Of a stretch of 64,000 bases of DNA, positions 12,026 through 25,135 are shown piece after piece. Where the stretch lies: positions 1,302,001 through 1,366,000 of the forward strand of contig CANTAL010000028.1 of assembly GCA_947650365.1 (NCBI GenBank), read 5' to 3'. Positions within the stretch are counted from its first letter, which is position 1; the number at the start of each line of letters is the position of its first letter. The notes beneath the pieces were generated by a model. It saw nothing but the letters and a program-made list of their open reading frames with translations. It did not search any database and was not told where the DNA came from. The stretch is from Chamaelirium japonicum. Its lineage: Eukaryota; Streptophyta; Magnoliopsida; Liliales; Melanthiaceae. The position numbers and the translations under genes are program-made.

Positions 12026-12244
12026 ACGACATGACCCCTTACAGGCAGAAACAAATGGTTTAGAAGTTGCAACACGATGCAACTTCTAACTGACTAATCG
12101 ATAAATGGCTTGGGTGTTTGTGTTGCGACACAACCCTTAGCTCGCAGACACTCATTCAATCATTCAATACAAACCAATTCATTCAAAATAATGAATATCA
12201 AAGAGATATTTCATTTCGAACATCAAAAACAAATTTTCTATTAT

Positions 12245-14982
12245 TCAAAGTTGTGCAAGTACAAAAGGCTTCTCAATGCTGGGCGCCCTAGACCTATCTC
12301 TGCCGGAACCACCGTGAGCCTTGCTTGCCATGGATGCCTTTGAAGATTGAGTGCTGCTGGTGTGAGTCAGCCTGAGGGCTTCCACAGCTTTTTCAGTCGT
12401 CGACTTGTAGCTAACCAAGTCGACGTTCAGCTGTTCGATCTCCAACGCGTGGGCTTCCTCTTTTGCAGCGAGCTCTGCCTTCACCTACGTTATCTCCTTG
12501 GCACGTTAGAAAGAGATATTCTTCACCTTGAAAATTCTGTTTTTAAGGCTTTGGAGTTCTTTATTGGCAACTACGAACTCGGCCTCCATCTTCTTCTTCA
12601 TATGCGCCTCACTGCGAACAGACTGCTGACTCGAAGATAGCGCCGCAGATAGCTTCGCTCTCTCGTCATTAGCCTCCTCCAAGAGGGCATTCAAGCGGGA
12701 GATCTCACCTACAGACTCCCTCTACCCGGCTTTCTTAAAAACCCTATTGTTTAGCTTCAACAGGGCAGACATCTTCATATCAACAAAAACAAGTCAGGAA
12801 CATCAGATGGAAGTACAATTACCTAAGACGAAGTCGAAACTACTCACCATAACTTCAAGCCTATTAGATGTCTCTTCGAGGGTTGCATCTGGTAAGTTGT
12901 AGAGCTTCCTCAACACCCTAGTTGAATGATTGAGATCCACCTCGCCCAAGTCCCACAGCATAGGCTGCGAGCTGCCAGGTGCACTTACAGACAAAGCATT
13001 CAAAGTGCTCGGATATGTTCAACTTTTAATTCTATTGAGATAAGGTAGCGAGTTAGAACTTACTCCTGCCGACGGAGCCTCCTTGCGAGGGTTGAGCCGG
13101 TCCTTTCCCTTGATCAGATCCTTTCCACTTGGGGGTGGGAGTCTTCTTCGCTGGGACAGCAGCCGGAACCTGCTCGGTCATTTCCTTCTTCCCCTGACCC
13201 TCATCCCCCTTTGGCTTGGGGGGAGGAACATCAGGAGGTGACGAAGCCCCTTCCTCATCATGCATCTTGCCTACCCCCTGGAGGAGGGCAGACATCTAGG
13301 CGGTGGCCTCTACTGCCATCTTGGCTGTGTCACTCTGAGGCGCCAGCCTTGGTTTCCTGACTTCCAGGCCTCAACTAGCTGAATCCTGCCCCGTCGAGGC
13401 CTCGCCCTGCTGGATTCCTTCGAGCGGTGCCTGCGCAATGGGCATCGAGTCATAGACCATATCGCTCCCCGAATACTTAACCCTGATGCGTGTAGGACAC
13501 TTCAGAGTCTCGAAGTGGTAGACGATCGGTACCTTCTTGCCGTCATCTACAGTATCAATATCGTCCTCCATTTGACAAGCCTTAGCCTCGTCGATAGAAG
13601 GTACTTGGCCAGCACCTAGCGAGGTGGGGGGCACATCTTCCCGATCTCTAGTCCCCCTCCTCTTCGTCTTCTTCCTCCTCCTTACTTTCTTCTTCTTCAT
13701 CCTCATCCTCCTCCTCTTCTTCTCCGCCTTCTTCCTCCTCCTCCGCTTCTTCTTCTTCTTCTTCTTCTTCTTTCTTTTCCTCTTCCTTCTTTTCTTCCTT
13801 CATCACCTTCCTTTTCTTGACCTGGCCTCGCCTGGTCACAACCAGTCTTTCCGTGCCAGGCCCAGAGCGCCTCCTCTTGCCATAGACCTTTTTCTCAGCC
13901 CGTACGTATCGGACCACCCCTCCTGTCTCGGGGTCCTCTTCGTAGTACGAGTACAACATATCGTTGTCCTCGTACCTCACCAGCAGCCTTTGCATCAAGT
14001 TGGTGTTGTCGTGACGGATCGGGCAGTTGACAAATTGCTTCAATGATCTGGTCCCGCAAGTTAATTCTAGGAAGAGATTGTCGATCGATTCGACCTGCTC
14101 AGACGACCAACAGAGATCTCCTCCTCGCCCATACCTCTCGACCTCCTTGTGGACATGGTTGTGTAGCATCTCTGGCACCGAGAAGGGAGTCCACGCTTCT
14201 TCGATGGAGATCGGCCAATCAGTGTACAACTTGTCGGAGGGGACCATGTCGGTGATGGGGCAGAGAGCGGAGACACCGTGCAGATTGAAGAAGGGGCTAT
14301 CCTTCCTCAAAACCCACTAGTAGTGGTAGAAGAAGTACCCCAGCTCAATCCTGGCCTGCTCGCTGTCAAGAATGCTGGACTAGCAGGCCCTCAGCTTGTC
14401 CTGATGATCGGATTCTACCCTGTAGAAAGCGTAGATGATCCTCCACGCATTTCCTGTCAACTGTTTGGGATAGAGTCCGGACGTATTCAGCAACCTGACC
14501 ACAAATGGGAGTAGGGGCAAACGCAGCCCATAGTTAAGATGCTCGATCGTCACGATCGTGCCCATGATCTTCTCCTTACTGGCCATCTCTATGAAGACCG
14601 ACTGCTTGTCAATACCAAAAGCAACCTGTACCCCTGCGAGTGCTGGGCGATGAGCACCTTCGGTAAAAAAGCTCAATAACTTCTCCTACTTCTCCCTCTT
14701 GGCGTTTGTGGGCTTCTTACTGATCCCGTACTCAAACACGGGCTCCTCAGACAAAGACTTCAGCGGCCTCAGCATGAAGTCAGCCCTGGGGATATGCTCT
14801 GGCTTGGTGGGCGCAGAGGTGAATCCAACACCCAAATGCCTCTTGCCGAGGACGCCAAGGTTACCCTTGGCCTTGCCCTTCCCCGCGATCTTAGGCGATG
14901 AGGGTTCAACAGGGGCCTTCCCCTTCTTTGACGGCTTCACCTTGGGAGGAACTATGTTCTTGGTGCAACTTGCAGAGGCCAT
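12245..14982 (-). pseudogene. retroelement antisense ORF, putative gypsy-type transposon-domain protein, decayed
   Basis: Starts at the ATG of MASASCTKNIV and runs leftward. One frame continues from 14982 to about 13648, broken by in-frame stops near 14686, 14380 and 14311; the remainder shifts frame twice (fragments at 13371-13706, 13053-13295, 12803-13003, 12245-12694). Order: basic Lys/Pro/Ser-rich N-terminus; a segment with LNYGLRLPLLPFVVRLLN and TGNAWRIIYAF, resembling the plant 'putative gypsy type transposon' domain (Transposase_28-like); a run of about 70 acidic Glu residues (a TTC microsatellite on the plus strand); and a C-terminal coiled-coil-like stretch. It lies antisense to the LTR at 15605-16264. 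Function is unknown, and no catalytic residues are visible. Confidence 0.65.
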
Positions 14983-15018
14983 CTCAACAGAGAGCAGAGA
15001 GCAGAGAACAGAAAGCAA

Positions 15019-15604
15019 GGAGCAAAGAATTCAGAAAAATTCTAATAGCGTGGGGGGAAAAAGAGCTCCAAGATAGAAATTATATGCCCTAAAAAAATTG
15101 GTGGGAAAATCTATGTGACACATGGCACCACCAGGCTGGCGGATGACGAAGTGATAGGCCGGATGAAGCATCAGGCCAAACAAAACACTAATTCTACCTC
15201 GCCTGATCGACAAACAGACGATCAGGTGAAACTTCAAAATCTGGCCAAAAGACTTCGCCCAATCGACAGGCAGACGATCGGGTGATTTTCCAAAGGATCG
15301 GGCAAAAAACATAGTTTTTTGCCCGATCGCCCCAAGCTCCACCGGTTGAATTTAATCGATCAGACAAATTTGATCGATCAGAAAAATTTGACCGATCGGA
15401 CAAATATGTCCTATCGTTCGAAGATAACCGATCGGTCAATCCTGACTGATCGATTAACAAACAACCTATCAACGGGTCTTGTCTGGTCGGTTGCTAGAGT
15501 CCTACGAGAACTCGATGACATCAACACTTGGCAAGGGGTTTGGATCCTTTCACTTGGATTCCAAGTCAGTCAGATCGGCCCCTAGCTAACTTGGAGGGGA
15601 TAAC
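15019..15604 (+). other. retroelement 3' interior with polypurine tract
   Basis: Separates the start of the antisense ORF from LTR A. Contains GATCG-rich copies (15200-15475) of the unit amplified at 16860-18545, and ends in TTGGAGGGGATAAC directly before TGTGGGTGC. That purine-rich stretch is the likely polypurine tract, making the next LTR a plus-strand 3' LTR. Confidence 0.6.
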
Positions 15605-16264
15605 TGTGGGTGCAAATTTTGGCCAATGCCCCGTAACGGGACCCGCCAGCCCTGCCTGAGGGTTTACAGAGACAATAATGGGACCCACCAGCCCTACCTG
15701 GGGGTCCATAGAGATAAAAATGGGACCCACCAGCCCTGCCTGGGGATCCACAGAGACAATAATAGGACCCACCAGCCCTGCTCGGGGGTCCACAGAGACG
15801 ACGAGGGGGCCCACCAGCCCTCGCCTGGATCCAGACGATAGCTGTAGAAAATCGCCCTCTACCCCGGTTCCCGTCCAAAAAGCTCTATAAATAGCAGACC
15901 CGACGATTATAATAGATCGAATATCTGATTTCTGAATCAGGCTTCTACTAATCCCAGAGCTTTGACACCCCAACCCATCGATCTTCTTTTCGAAGAGAAA
16001 CCGGTGATACTCGACCTATCGAGGTCACTTCAGTGAAAGTGTTATTGAATTCAGGTTGCTCCTTATAGCACGGAGGCGTAGGCTTTGGCTGAACTCTGAG
16101 ATTATATCTTGTGTCAACAATCTTTCAACTATTCAGAAGTTCAACTCAAAGACATCAATATCCGAACCTATACAAACCAGAACAACGTCCGATCGGACTC
16201 TTGACTCGACTCAATTGACTGGTTGGGCGGAGTCTTTGAGTCGACACAGAGACCATCCCCTACA
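15605..16264 (+). mobile_element. LTR (copy A), plus strand
   Basis: 660 bp bounded by TGTGGG and CCTACA. U3 carries five 42-bp units (starting at 15638, 15680, 15722, 15764 and 15806) of the GGGACCCACCAGCCCTGCCT type. A core promoter-like CTCTATAAATAG lies near 15883-15894. The downstream part is nearly the same as LTR B. After the end, no primer-binding site follows; the sequence jumps into a partial second copy of the antisense ORF. Confidence 0.8.
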
Positions 16265-16276
16265 GAAGAACCCCAG

Positions 16277-16588
16277 CAATCTTTCCCACTTCTCCCTTTT
16301 TGCATTAGTGGGCTTCCTCCCAATCCCATACTCAAAGACGGGCTCCTCAGATAAAGGCTTCAACGGCCTCCGCACGAAGTCGGACTTTGGGATGTGCTTG
16401 GGCTTAGTAGGAGCAGAGGCGAATCCAACACCTAAGTGCCTCTTACCGAGCCTACCCTTCACCTTGCCCTTTCCTGTGATCTTCGGTGACGAAGGCTCAG
16501 CAACGGTTTTCCACTTCTTTGACCAATCCCGCTGTGAAGGCTTCACCTTCGGAGAGACAATATTCTGGGTGCAGCTTGCAGAGGCCAT
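16277..16588 (-). pseudogene. second, truncated copy of the antisense ORF
   Basis: Encodes MASASCTQNIV... to KPTNAKREK, matching the first about 95 residues of the ORF at 14982 with an insertion (QRDWSKKWKTVAE). It stops where LTR A begins, so only the N-terminus survives. Same orientation and same upstream sequence (TATATGCCC, TGTGACAC.TGGCA) as the first copy, showing that the whole right half of the element is duplicated. Confidence 0.75.
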
Positions 16589-16859
16589 TACGACCGATCG
16601 AAGAACAGAGGACAAAGAATAGATAGCAGAGGACCAAGAGCAGAGAACAGGTAACAGAAAGCAAAAAAGGCAAGAAATTTTCTAACAGCATAGAGAAAAA
16701 AAATGAACTTCAAGGCAAGATTTATATGCCCAAAAAGCTCAGTGGGAAACCCTATGTGACACGTGGCAATACCAGACTGGCAGATAACAAAGCAACAGGC
16801 TAGACGAATCAACAGGCCAAACGAATCAACGAGAAAGGCGAAACGCCAACTCTACTTTA

Positions 16860-18545
16860 TCCGATCGAGAAGAAGACGATCGGGTGAAAATCCAAAGGAT
16901 CAGACAAAAACATAGTTTTTTACCCAATCGCCCTAAGTCCAACCGGTTGAAAATACTCGATCGGTCAACTTTGACCGATCGGCCGAAAAGAATTCACCCA
17001 ATCAATAGGCAGATAATCGAGTGAAATTCCAAATGATCAAGCAAAAAACGTAGTTTTTTACCTGATCACCCCAAGTCCAACCGGTTGAAAATACCCGATC
17101 GGTCAACTTTGACCGATCAGTCAAAATTACTTCACCCAATCGACAGGCAAACGATCGGGTGAAAATCCAAAGAATCAATCAAAAAAACGTAGTTTTTTAC
17201 CTGATCGCCCCAAGTCCAACCGGTTGAAAATACCCGATCGACCGAAAAGACTTCACCCGATCGACAAGCAGATGATTGAGAGAAATTCCAAAGGATCGGG
17301 CAAAAAATGAAGTTTTTTACCCGATCACCCCTAGTCCAACCAGTTGAAAATACCCGATCGGTTAACTTTGACCGATCAGCCAAAAAGACTTTATCCGATC
17401 GACAAAGAGACGATCGAGTGAAATTCCAAAGGATCAGGCAAAAAATGTAGTTTTTTACCCGATCACCCCTAGTCCAACTGGTTGAAAATACCCAATCAGT
17501 TAACTTTGACCGATCAGTTGAAAAGACTTCACCCGATCAACAGGCAGACGATCGAGTGAAAATCCAAAGAATCAGGCAAAAAATAAAGTTTTTTTACTCG
17601 ATCGCCCCAAGTTCAACCGGTTGAAATTACCCGATCGGTCAACTTTGACCGATCGGTCAAAAAGACTTCACCCGATCGACAGGTAGACGATCGGGTGAAA
17701 ATCCAAAGTATCGGGCATAAAACATGATTTTTTACCCGATCACCCGAAGTTCCACCGACTGAAAACACCTGATCGGTCAACTTTGACCGATCGATTGAAG
17801 ATACTCAATCGGTCAACTTTGACTGATCGGTCGAACACACTCGATTGATCAACTTTGATCGATCGGTTGAAGACTTCACTCGATCGACAGGCAGACGATC
17901 GGGTGAAAATCCAAAGGATCAGGCGAAAAACATGATTTTTTACCCGATCGTCCGAAGTTCCACTGGTTAAAACACCCGATCGGTCAACTTTGACTAATCG
18001 GTAGAAGACACCCGATCGGTCAACTTTGATCGATCGATCGAAGACTTCACCCGATCAACAGGCAGACGATCGAGTGAAAATTCAAAAAAAAGGGCGAAAA
18101 ACATGATTTTTTACCCGATCAACAGGCAGACGATTGAGTGAAAATTCAAAAGAACGGGTGAAAAACATGATTTTTTACCCGATCACCCGAAGTTCCACCG
18201 GCTGAAAACACCTGATCGGTCAACTTTGACCGATCGGTCAAAGACTTCCCTCGATCGACAGGTAAACGATCGGGTGAAAATCCAAAGGATCGGGTGAAGA
18301 ACATGGTTTTTTACCCGATTGCCCGAAGTTCTACCGGCAGAAAACACCCGATTAGTCTACTTTAACCGAACGGTCAACTTTGACTGATCGGTCGAAAACT
18401 TCACCTGATCGACAGGCAGATGATCGGGTGAAAATCCAAAGGATCAAGCAAAAAACATAGCTTTTTACCCGATCACCCAAAGTCCCACCGGCTGTAATCA
18501 CCCGATCGGTCACTATCGCTTGATCGGTCGGTTTTGACCGATCGG
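16860..18545. repeat. GATC-rich tandem array, about 12 units of roughly 70-210 bp
   Basis: Repeated blocks: CGATCGACAGGCAGACGATC, then GGGTGAAAATCCAAAGGATC, a T6 run within ACATGATTTTTTACCCGATC, CACCGGTTGAAAA and GATCGGTCAACTTTGACCG. Unit starts recur near 16860, 17000, 17138, 17254, 17396, 17533, 17672, 17880, 18050, 18120, 18253 and 18406, so length varies through partial duplications. CCGATCGG-type self-complementary motifs are frequent. It lies just upstream of the polypurine tract of LTR B and is the amplified form of a short block present before LTR A. Confidence 0.85.
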
Positions 18546-18610
18546 TTTGGATTTTGCACCTGGGTCCCAAGTCAGCCAGATCAGTCTCCAGCTAATTTGG
18601 AGGGGGTAAC

Positions 18611-19349
18611 TGTGGCTGCAAAATTTAGCCAACGCCCGACGGTGGGACCCACTAGCCCTACTTTGGGGTCCACAGAGACGACAACATGACCCACCAACCC
18701 CGCTTGGGGGGTCCACAAAGACGACAACGGGACCCACCAGCCCCGCTTAGGGGTCCACAAGGATGACAACGGGACCCACCAGTCACGCCTGGGGGTCCAT
18801 AAGGATGCCAACGGGACCCATCAACCCCGCTTAGGGGTCTACAAGGATGACAACGGGACCCACCAGCTCCGCCTAGATCCAGACGACAGCTACCGAAACC
18901 ACCCCTTACCCCGGTTCCTTTTCAAGAACTCTATAAATAGCAGACCCGACAAGTGTAATCGATCGGATATCTGATTTCTGAACCAGACTTTTAAAAATCC
19001 AGAGCTCTGACATCCCAACCCTTCGATCTCTTTACAAGGAAAGATCAGTGACACTCGGCCTGTCGAGGTCATTGCAACTCAAGCATTAGTGAATTCAGGT
19101 TGCTCCTTATAGCACGGAGACGTAGGCTTCAGCTGAACTTCGAAATCACATCTTGAGTCGACTCTTAGCTAACTTTTCTCTATCACTCCTAATTCAATCC
19201 ACAACCTTCTCACTACTCCGAAGTTCAAATCAGAGACACCAGTTGTTCAATAATCAACGACTCAGAAGAACGTTCAATCAGACTTTTGACTCGATTCGAT
19301 TGACTGGTTGGGCGGAGTCTTCGGATCGGCACGGAGATCATCCCCCACA
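18611..19349 (+). mobile_element. LTR (copy B), plus strand
   Basis: Begins TGTGGCTGCAAA after the purine tract TTGGAGGGGGTAAC and ends ATCCCCCACA. U3 has about six 42-bp units of GGGACCCACCAGCCCCGCTT type, against five in copy A. The promoter-like CTCTATAAATAG is near 18929-18940. The rest follows LTR A. No primer-binding site follows, so it is a 3' LTR. Confidence 0.8.
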
Positions 19350-20246
19350 GGGAGGACCTCGATCTCACCTGCATTTCCTCGGCAATCTGAACCCAAACAT
19401 CCATGCCTTGATCATCCTACAACACAGAGGGGGGAGAGAGAAAACAAAACATCAGTAACTCAAAATTAGAAAGAAAGATGGCTTGCGGACGGAGTATCGG
19501 TAAGCTGCCACCTTGTGCCTCCGTGAGGCGACGTTGACGACGGAGAGCACCATCTTCCCGGCCTCCCTAAAGGTGAAGACGTTGTGGACAGGGTCCTTGG
19601 CGGCCGTCGGGATCCTCCGCGCCTTCTCCACGACGGTCGTATAGCCTCAAGAGAGAGAGAGAGAGAGAGTGACTGGCCATGGGAGGTTCTTGATCGGGAC
19701 CAGATCAAGAGGGGACGGAGTCATTGAGATCTGCTGGCCGGCGTATGATAGTGTCCCTTTCGCGTAACCCAAGAGAAAGAGAGAGAGAAGGGAGTTCGGC
19801 CTCCCATCTTAGTCGGAGATCGAAGGGTAGGAGGGAAGTCAGATCAGAGGATGGGTAGCACGGGGTTGCTGGGTGGCCGAGCGATCGACGGTCGGGCAAT
19901 GCTGGAACTCAATCGGCAACCACGATCATCCCGCCGACTAGGGATCGTGCGATTGACTGGACGGGGAGCATGTGATTGACTGGCCGGGGAGTGTGCGATT
20001 GACCGACCAGGGCTTTGTCGGTCCGGGAAGAGTGTGATTCACCGGCTGAGTTGGTGGCAGCAGTTGTAATGGCGGTGGTGGTGGTAACGGTGGGTAGAGA
20101 GAGAGAGTGGGGGTGGGGTGTTCGGTGGTTAATAGAGAAGAGGGTTGTAGAGAGAGAGAAAGAGATGAGAGAGTGGTAAGGGGGAAGGGTTGGCGTAACT
20201 GACAGAGAGAGGGAGAATCAGGGAGGGGGGTGGGGCTTAACCAACG

Positions 20247-20318
<72 letters not shown>

Positions 20319-20638
20319 GTGGAGGGGTTGGCGTAACTGAAAGGGAGAGTAGGAGAATCAAGGACGGGGGTAACTGGCATGCACAACATCTATTTCTCCT
20401 TTTTTTTTAAGAATTAACAGCAGTTTCCCTTAATCCCCGTCCAGCAGGGGGTATGCACAATAGCTGTTTCCCTTAATCCCCATCCAGCAGGGGGCAAATC
20501 TAACGGTTCTGGATTGATGTCAAACACCCACTTAGTTACTGTGCCTGCTGGTCTTTAATGCGGAAAGTTCATAACCTTTGATTTTCTAACCGTCACTAAT
20601 GTTTGTATCCAACGGCTCTCTTTATCCACTCATTCTGA
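19350..20638. other. unassigned region with purine-rich repeats
   Basis: Contains an exon-like fragment (19480-19645), several GA runs (about 19650-19670, 20097-20110, 20249-20315), and near 20405-20500 two copies of TTTCCCTTAATCCCCGTCCA-type sequence about 43 bp apart. No recognised gene. Confidence 0.4.
19480..19645 (-). other. exon-like GC-rich coding fragment, unrecognised
   Basis: On the minus strand a CT-rich tract ending in TTGAG precedes a GC-rich open stretch reading GYTTVVEKARRIPTAAKDP and, further on, NVFTFREAGKMVLSVV. The composition and an acceptor-like CT-tract/AG suggest an exon remnant of a real plant gene. I cannot name the family, and there is no start codon or second exon nearby. 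Confidence 0.3.
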
Positions 20639-20652
20639 TATATATATATATA

Positions 20653-22943
<2,291 letters not shown>

Positions 22944-22965
<22 letters not shown>

Positions 22966-23200
22966 CTAGTGAAAACCCCGTGCCCGAGGGCACGAAAAAG
23001 ATTTAAAGGGAGATGAAAAATATTTTGAAAGCGTCAAAAATATTTCAAGAGATGTGATAATAATTTGAGGGTGGCGACAATAATTCGAGGGCGGCGTTAA
23101 TATTTTGACGAAGGTGACAATATTTCGAGATTGGCAATAATATTTTGAGTGTGATAGAAATTTTTCAATGGAGGTGACAATATTTAGAGGGTGAAAGATA
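22944..23200 (+). mobile_element. Helitron-like 5' terminus and short degenerate repeats
   Basis: The TC/TA tract runs into ACTAGTGAAAACCCCGTGCC and then the self-complementary GTGCCCGAGGGCAC. TC..TATATACTAGT..AACCCCGTGCCC resembles the 5' ends of plant Helitrons. It is followed by about 170 bp of degenerate units of roughly 30 bp built on GGTGACAATATTTcGAGGG. No RepHel coding sequence, and I found no clear CTRR end with hairpin downstream, so this may be only a fragment. Confidence 0.4.
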
Positions 23201-23597
23201 ATGGAGTTTGCTGGAGGAGGAGGAGAGACAATAGGTCCTCTTGGTATGGTTCTCCATTATTGTATTATTGCATACTTGCATTCTTTTAATGAGAAAGAGA
23301 TAGCGGTGGCTCCAGGCCACAAATCCAAGCAAAACTTCATTCTAATGATGCTTTGGAAACATAGAGCTGAACTGAATGTTGGAGGTCGGATACTGCAAAA
23401 AAGGAAGAAGGATACAATGTTGGGGGTCGGATAATATTTTGAGGGCACAATAGTCTGTGACCCGTCTGTTGTTTGTTTGACTAAAAATGACTTGAGGTTG
23501 GAAAAAGTGTGGAATTTCCCAACTTTCTTTACCAAGTTTTCATGACGCCTTTAGTCCTTTGCCTAGTTTTTGTAAGAAAACTGTTACGGATATGCAG

Positions 23598-24618
23598 GGA
23601 AGGAAGATAAAGTGCTCAACTTCTCAAGCAAAGCATCGGTTATTCGTCGGTAATGTCCCTAGAAACTGAGCAGAGGATGATTTGATGAAGGTAGTGACAG
23701 ACATCGGTCCTGGAGTAACTAAAGTTGACTTGATAATGGTCTCTCTTTCTCTCTCTCTAGTGTGCGTGCATGTACTCACGCACACACACTTTAGAGAGGA
23801 TCTGGATATGGTGAACACTCTCATTCTCCACAATTCTTGGAATGAGTCTGTATATTAATGGTTAACTACATGTGATTTTTACCAACTAAGGATCCAAATA
23901 ATTATAGTCGCAATCGATGATTTGCGTTCATCGAATACTACAATCATGCATGTGCTGAATATTCAAGAAATAAGATGTCCACCCCAAAATTTAAGTTGGA
24001 TAGTAATGCCCCAACAGTGAGCTGAGCTGACCCTAAGAATATTAATGCAGATTCCTTTTCCAATTCTCAGGTTTTTTAATTTTAACTCTGCCAACCATTT
24101 TATGCTTGTCTATTCCTTTATATGTATATATTGCATTGCCCTCGTGATTACACATTTTCTTTTGATTTTTCTTCTTAATATGCACAGATAAATATAGTTT
24201 ATGTGAAGAATCTGCCAAAGGATATGACCCAAGATCAGTTGAAAAAGTTCTTTGAATACCAAGGTGAAATTATGACGGTGGTTTGGCTTTGTGCATTTTG
24301 CAAAGCGTTCAAAGGCCGTGAAGGCACTCAATAACACCGAGAAATAAGAAATTGATGGTGATTTGCTAATATAGCAACTCATGTGACTTTTATGTCCAAA
24401 TTTGGTTGGTTGTAATTTTTTGATGCTGCTTATTCTGAACTTGTTTATGTTCGTTAACAGGTCAAGTTCTTGAGTGTTCTCTTGCAAAGCCTCAATCTGA
24501 CAAGAAAAATAAAACAGGATCTTATAATAAGAAAGGTTCTCTGATACCAAATCAGCCACGACGCATTGGATATGACGTAATGGGGGCCGCTAATGGTGTT
24601 ACACCAGGTTTTGGATAG
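23598..24618 (+). pseudogene. hnRNP Q-like RNA-binding protein pseudogene (intron-containing)
   Basis: Four exon remnants with splice-like borders: 23598-23738, 23891-24070, 24188-24357 and 24461-24618. Conceptual pieces GRKIKCSTSQAKHRLFVGN, FAFIEYYNHACAEYSRNKM, VYVKNLPKDMTQDQLKKFF and GQVLECSLAKPQSDK match the tandem RRM region of plant hnRNP Q/LIF2-like proteins, spanning RRM2-RRM3 including the RNP motifs. Broken by TGA at 23667, 23918 and 24023, TAA at 24345, and a deletion in the third exon after GEIMTVV. Introns are kept, so it is a duplicated rather than retro-processed copy. Upstream and downstream exons are absent. It lies 600 bp from a Helitron-like terminus, so capture is possible. 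Confidence 0.85.
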
Positions 24619-25130
24619 GTATTATGCGATTTCCGACATGAATCACATCATTAATCATCCACATCCTGAAAACAATACCCATTTGCTCGAATCGAAAAAT
24701 AGATCAATAGAATGCATCGAAAACAACCTGTAATGATTCCATGGCATCAATCAAGATAAAAGGAAAAAACAAAATCAGAAAACAGCATTGAACGAAGGGG
24801 ATTTTGCTGATCATCGCCAGAAAACCATGGGAAATAAAAAAATTCAATGAACCCCTAATCCCAAACACAAACACGTACACAAACACAAACATGGCAATTT
24901 TTTCGAATAGCAGTTATAGGGGAGAGTGAGAGCTAACATGAGAGCACTTTAATAAAACTTAAAGATAAAACCAATATATATATAAATCATTTTTTCTTTT
25001 GTTTATTTTTTGCTTACAGAACTCACTTGTCCTTCTATTGATCTGAGACAATTCACCTTTATTGAGACAAAATTTGAAAAATCTCAATCCATCACTTTGC
25101 CGGCGGAGATGGCCGGAATGCAGTTGATGC
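24619..25130. other. unassigned AT-rich spacer
   Basis: Nothing recognised; several A-rich runs and CAAACACAAACAC-type sequence near 24860-24890. Ends at the CTAAT target duplication of the solo LTR. Confidence 0.5.
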
Positions 25131-25135
25131 CTAAT

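Noticed and set aside
13624..14046. Plus-strand frame rich in Phe/Leu.
   Set aside because: Shadow of the acidic tract of the antisense ORF.
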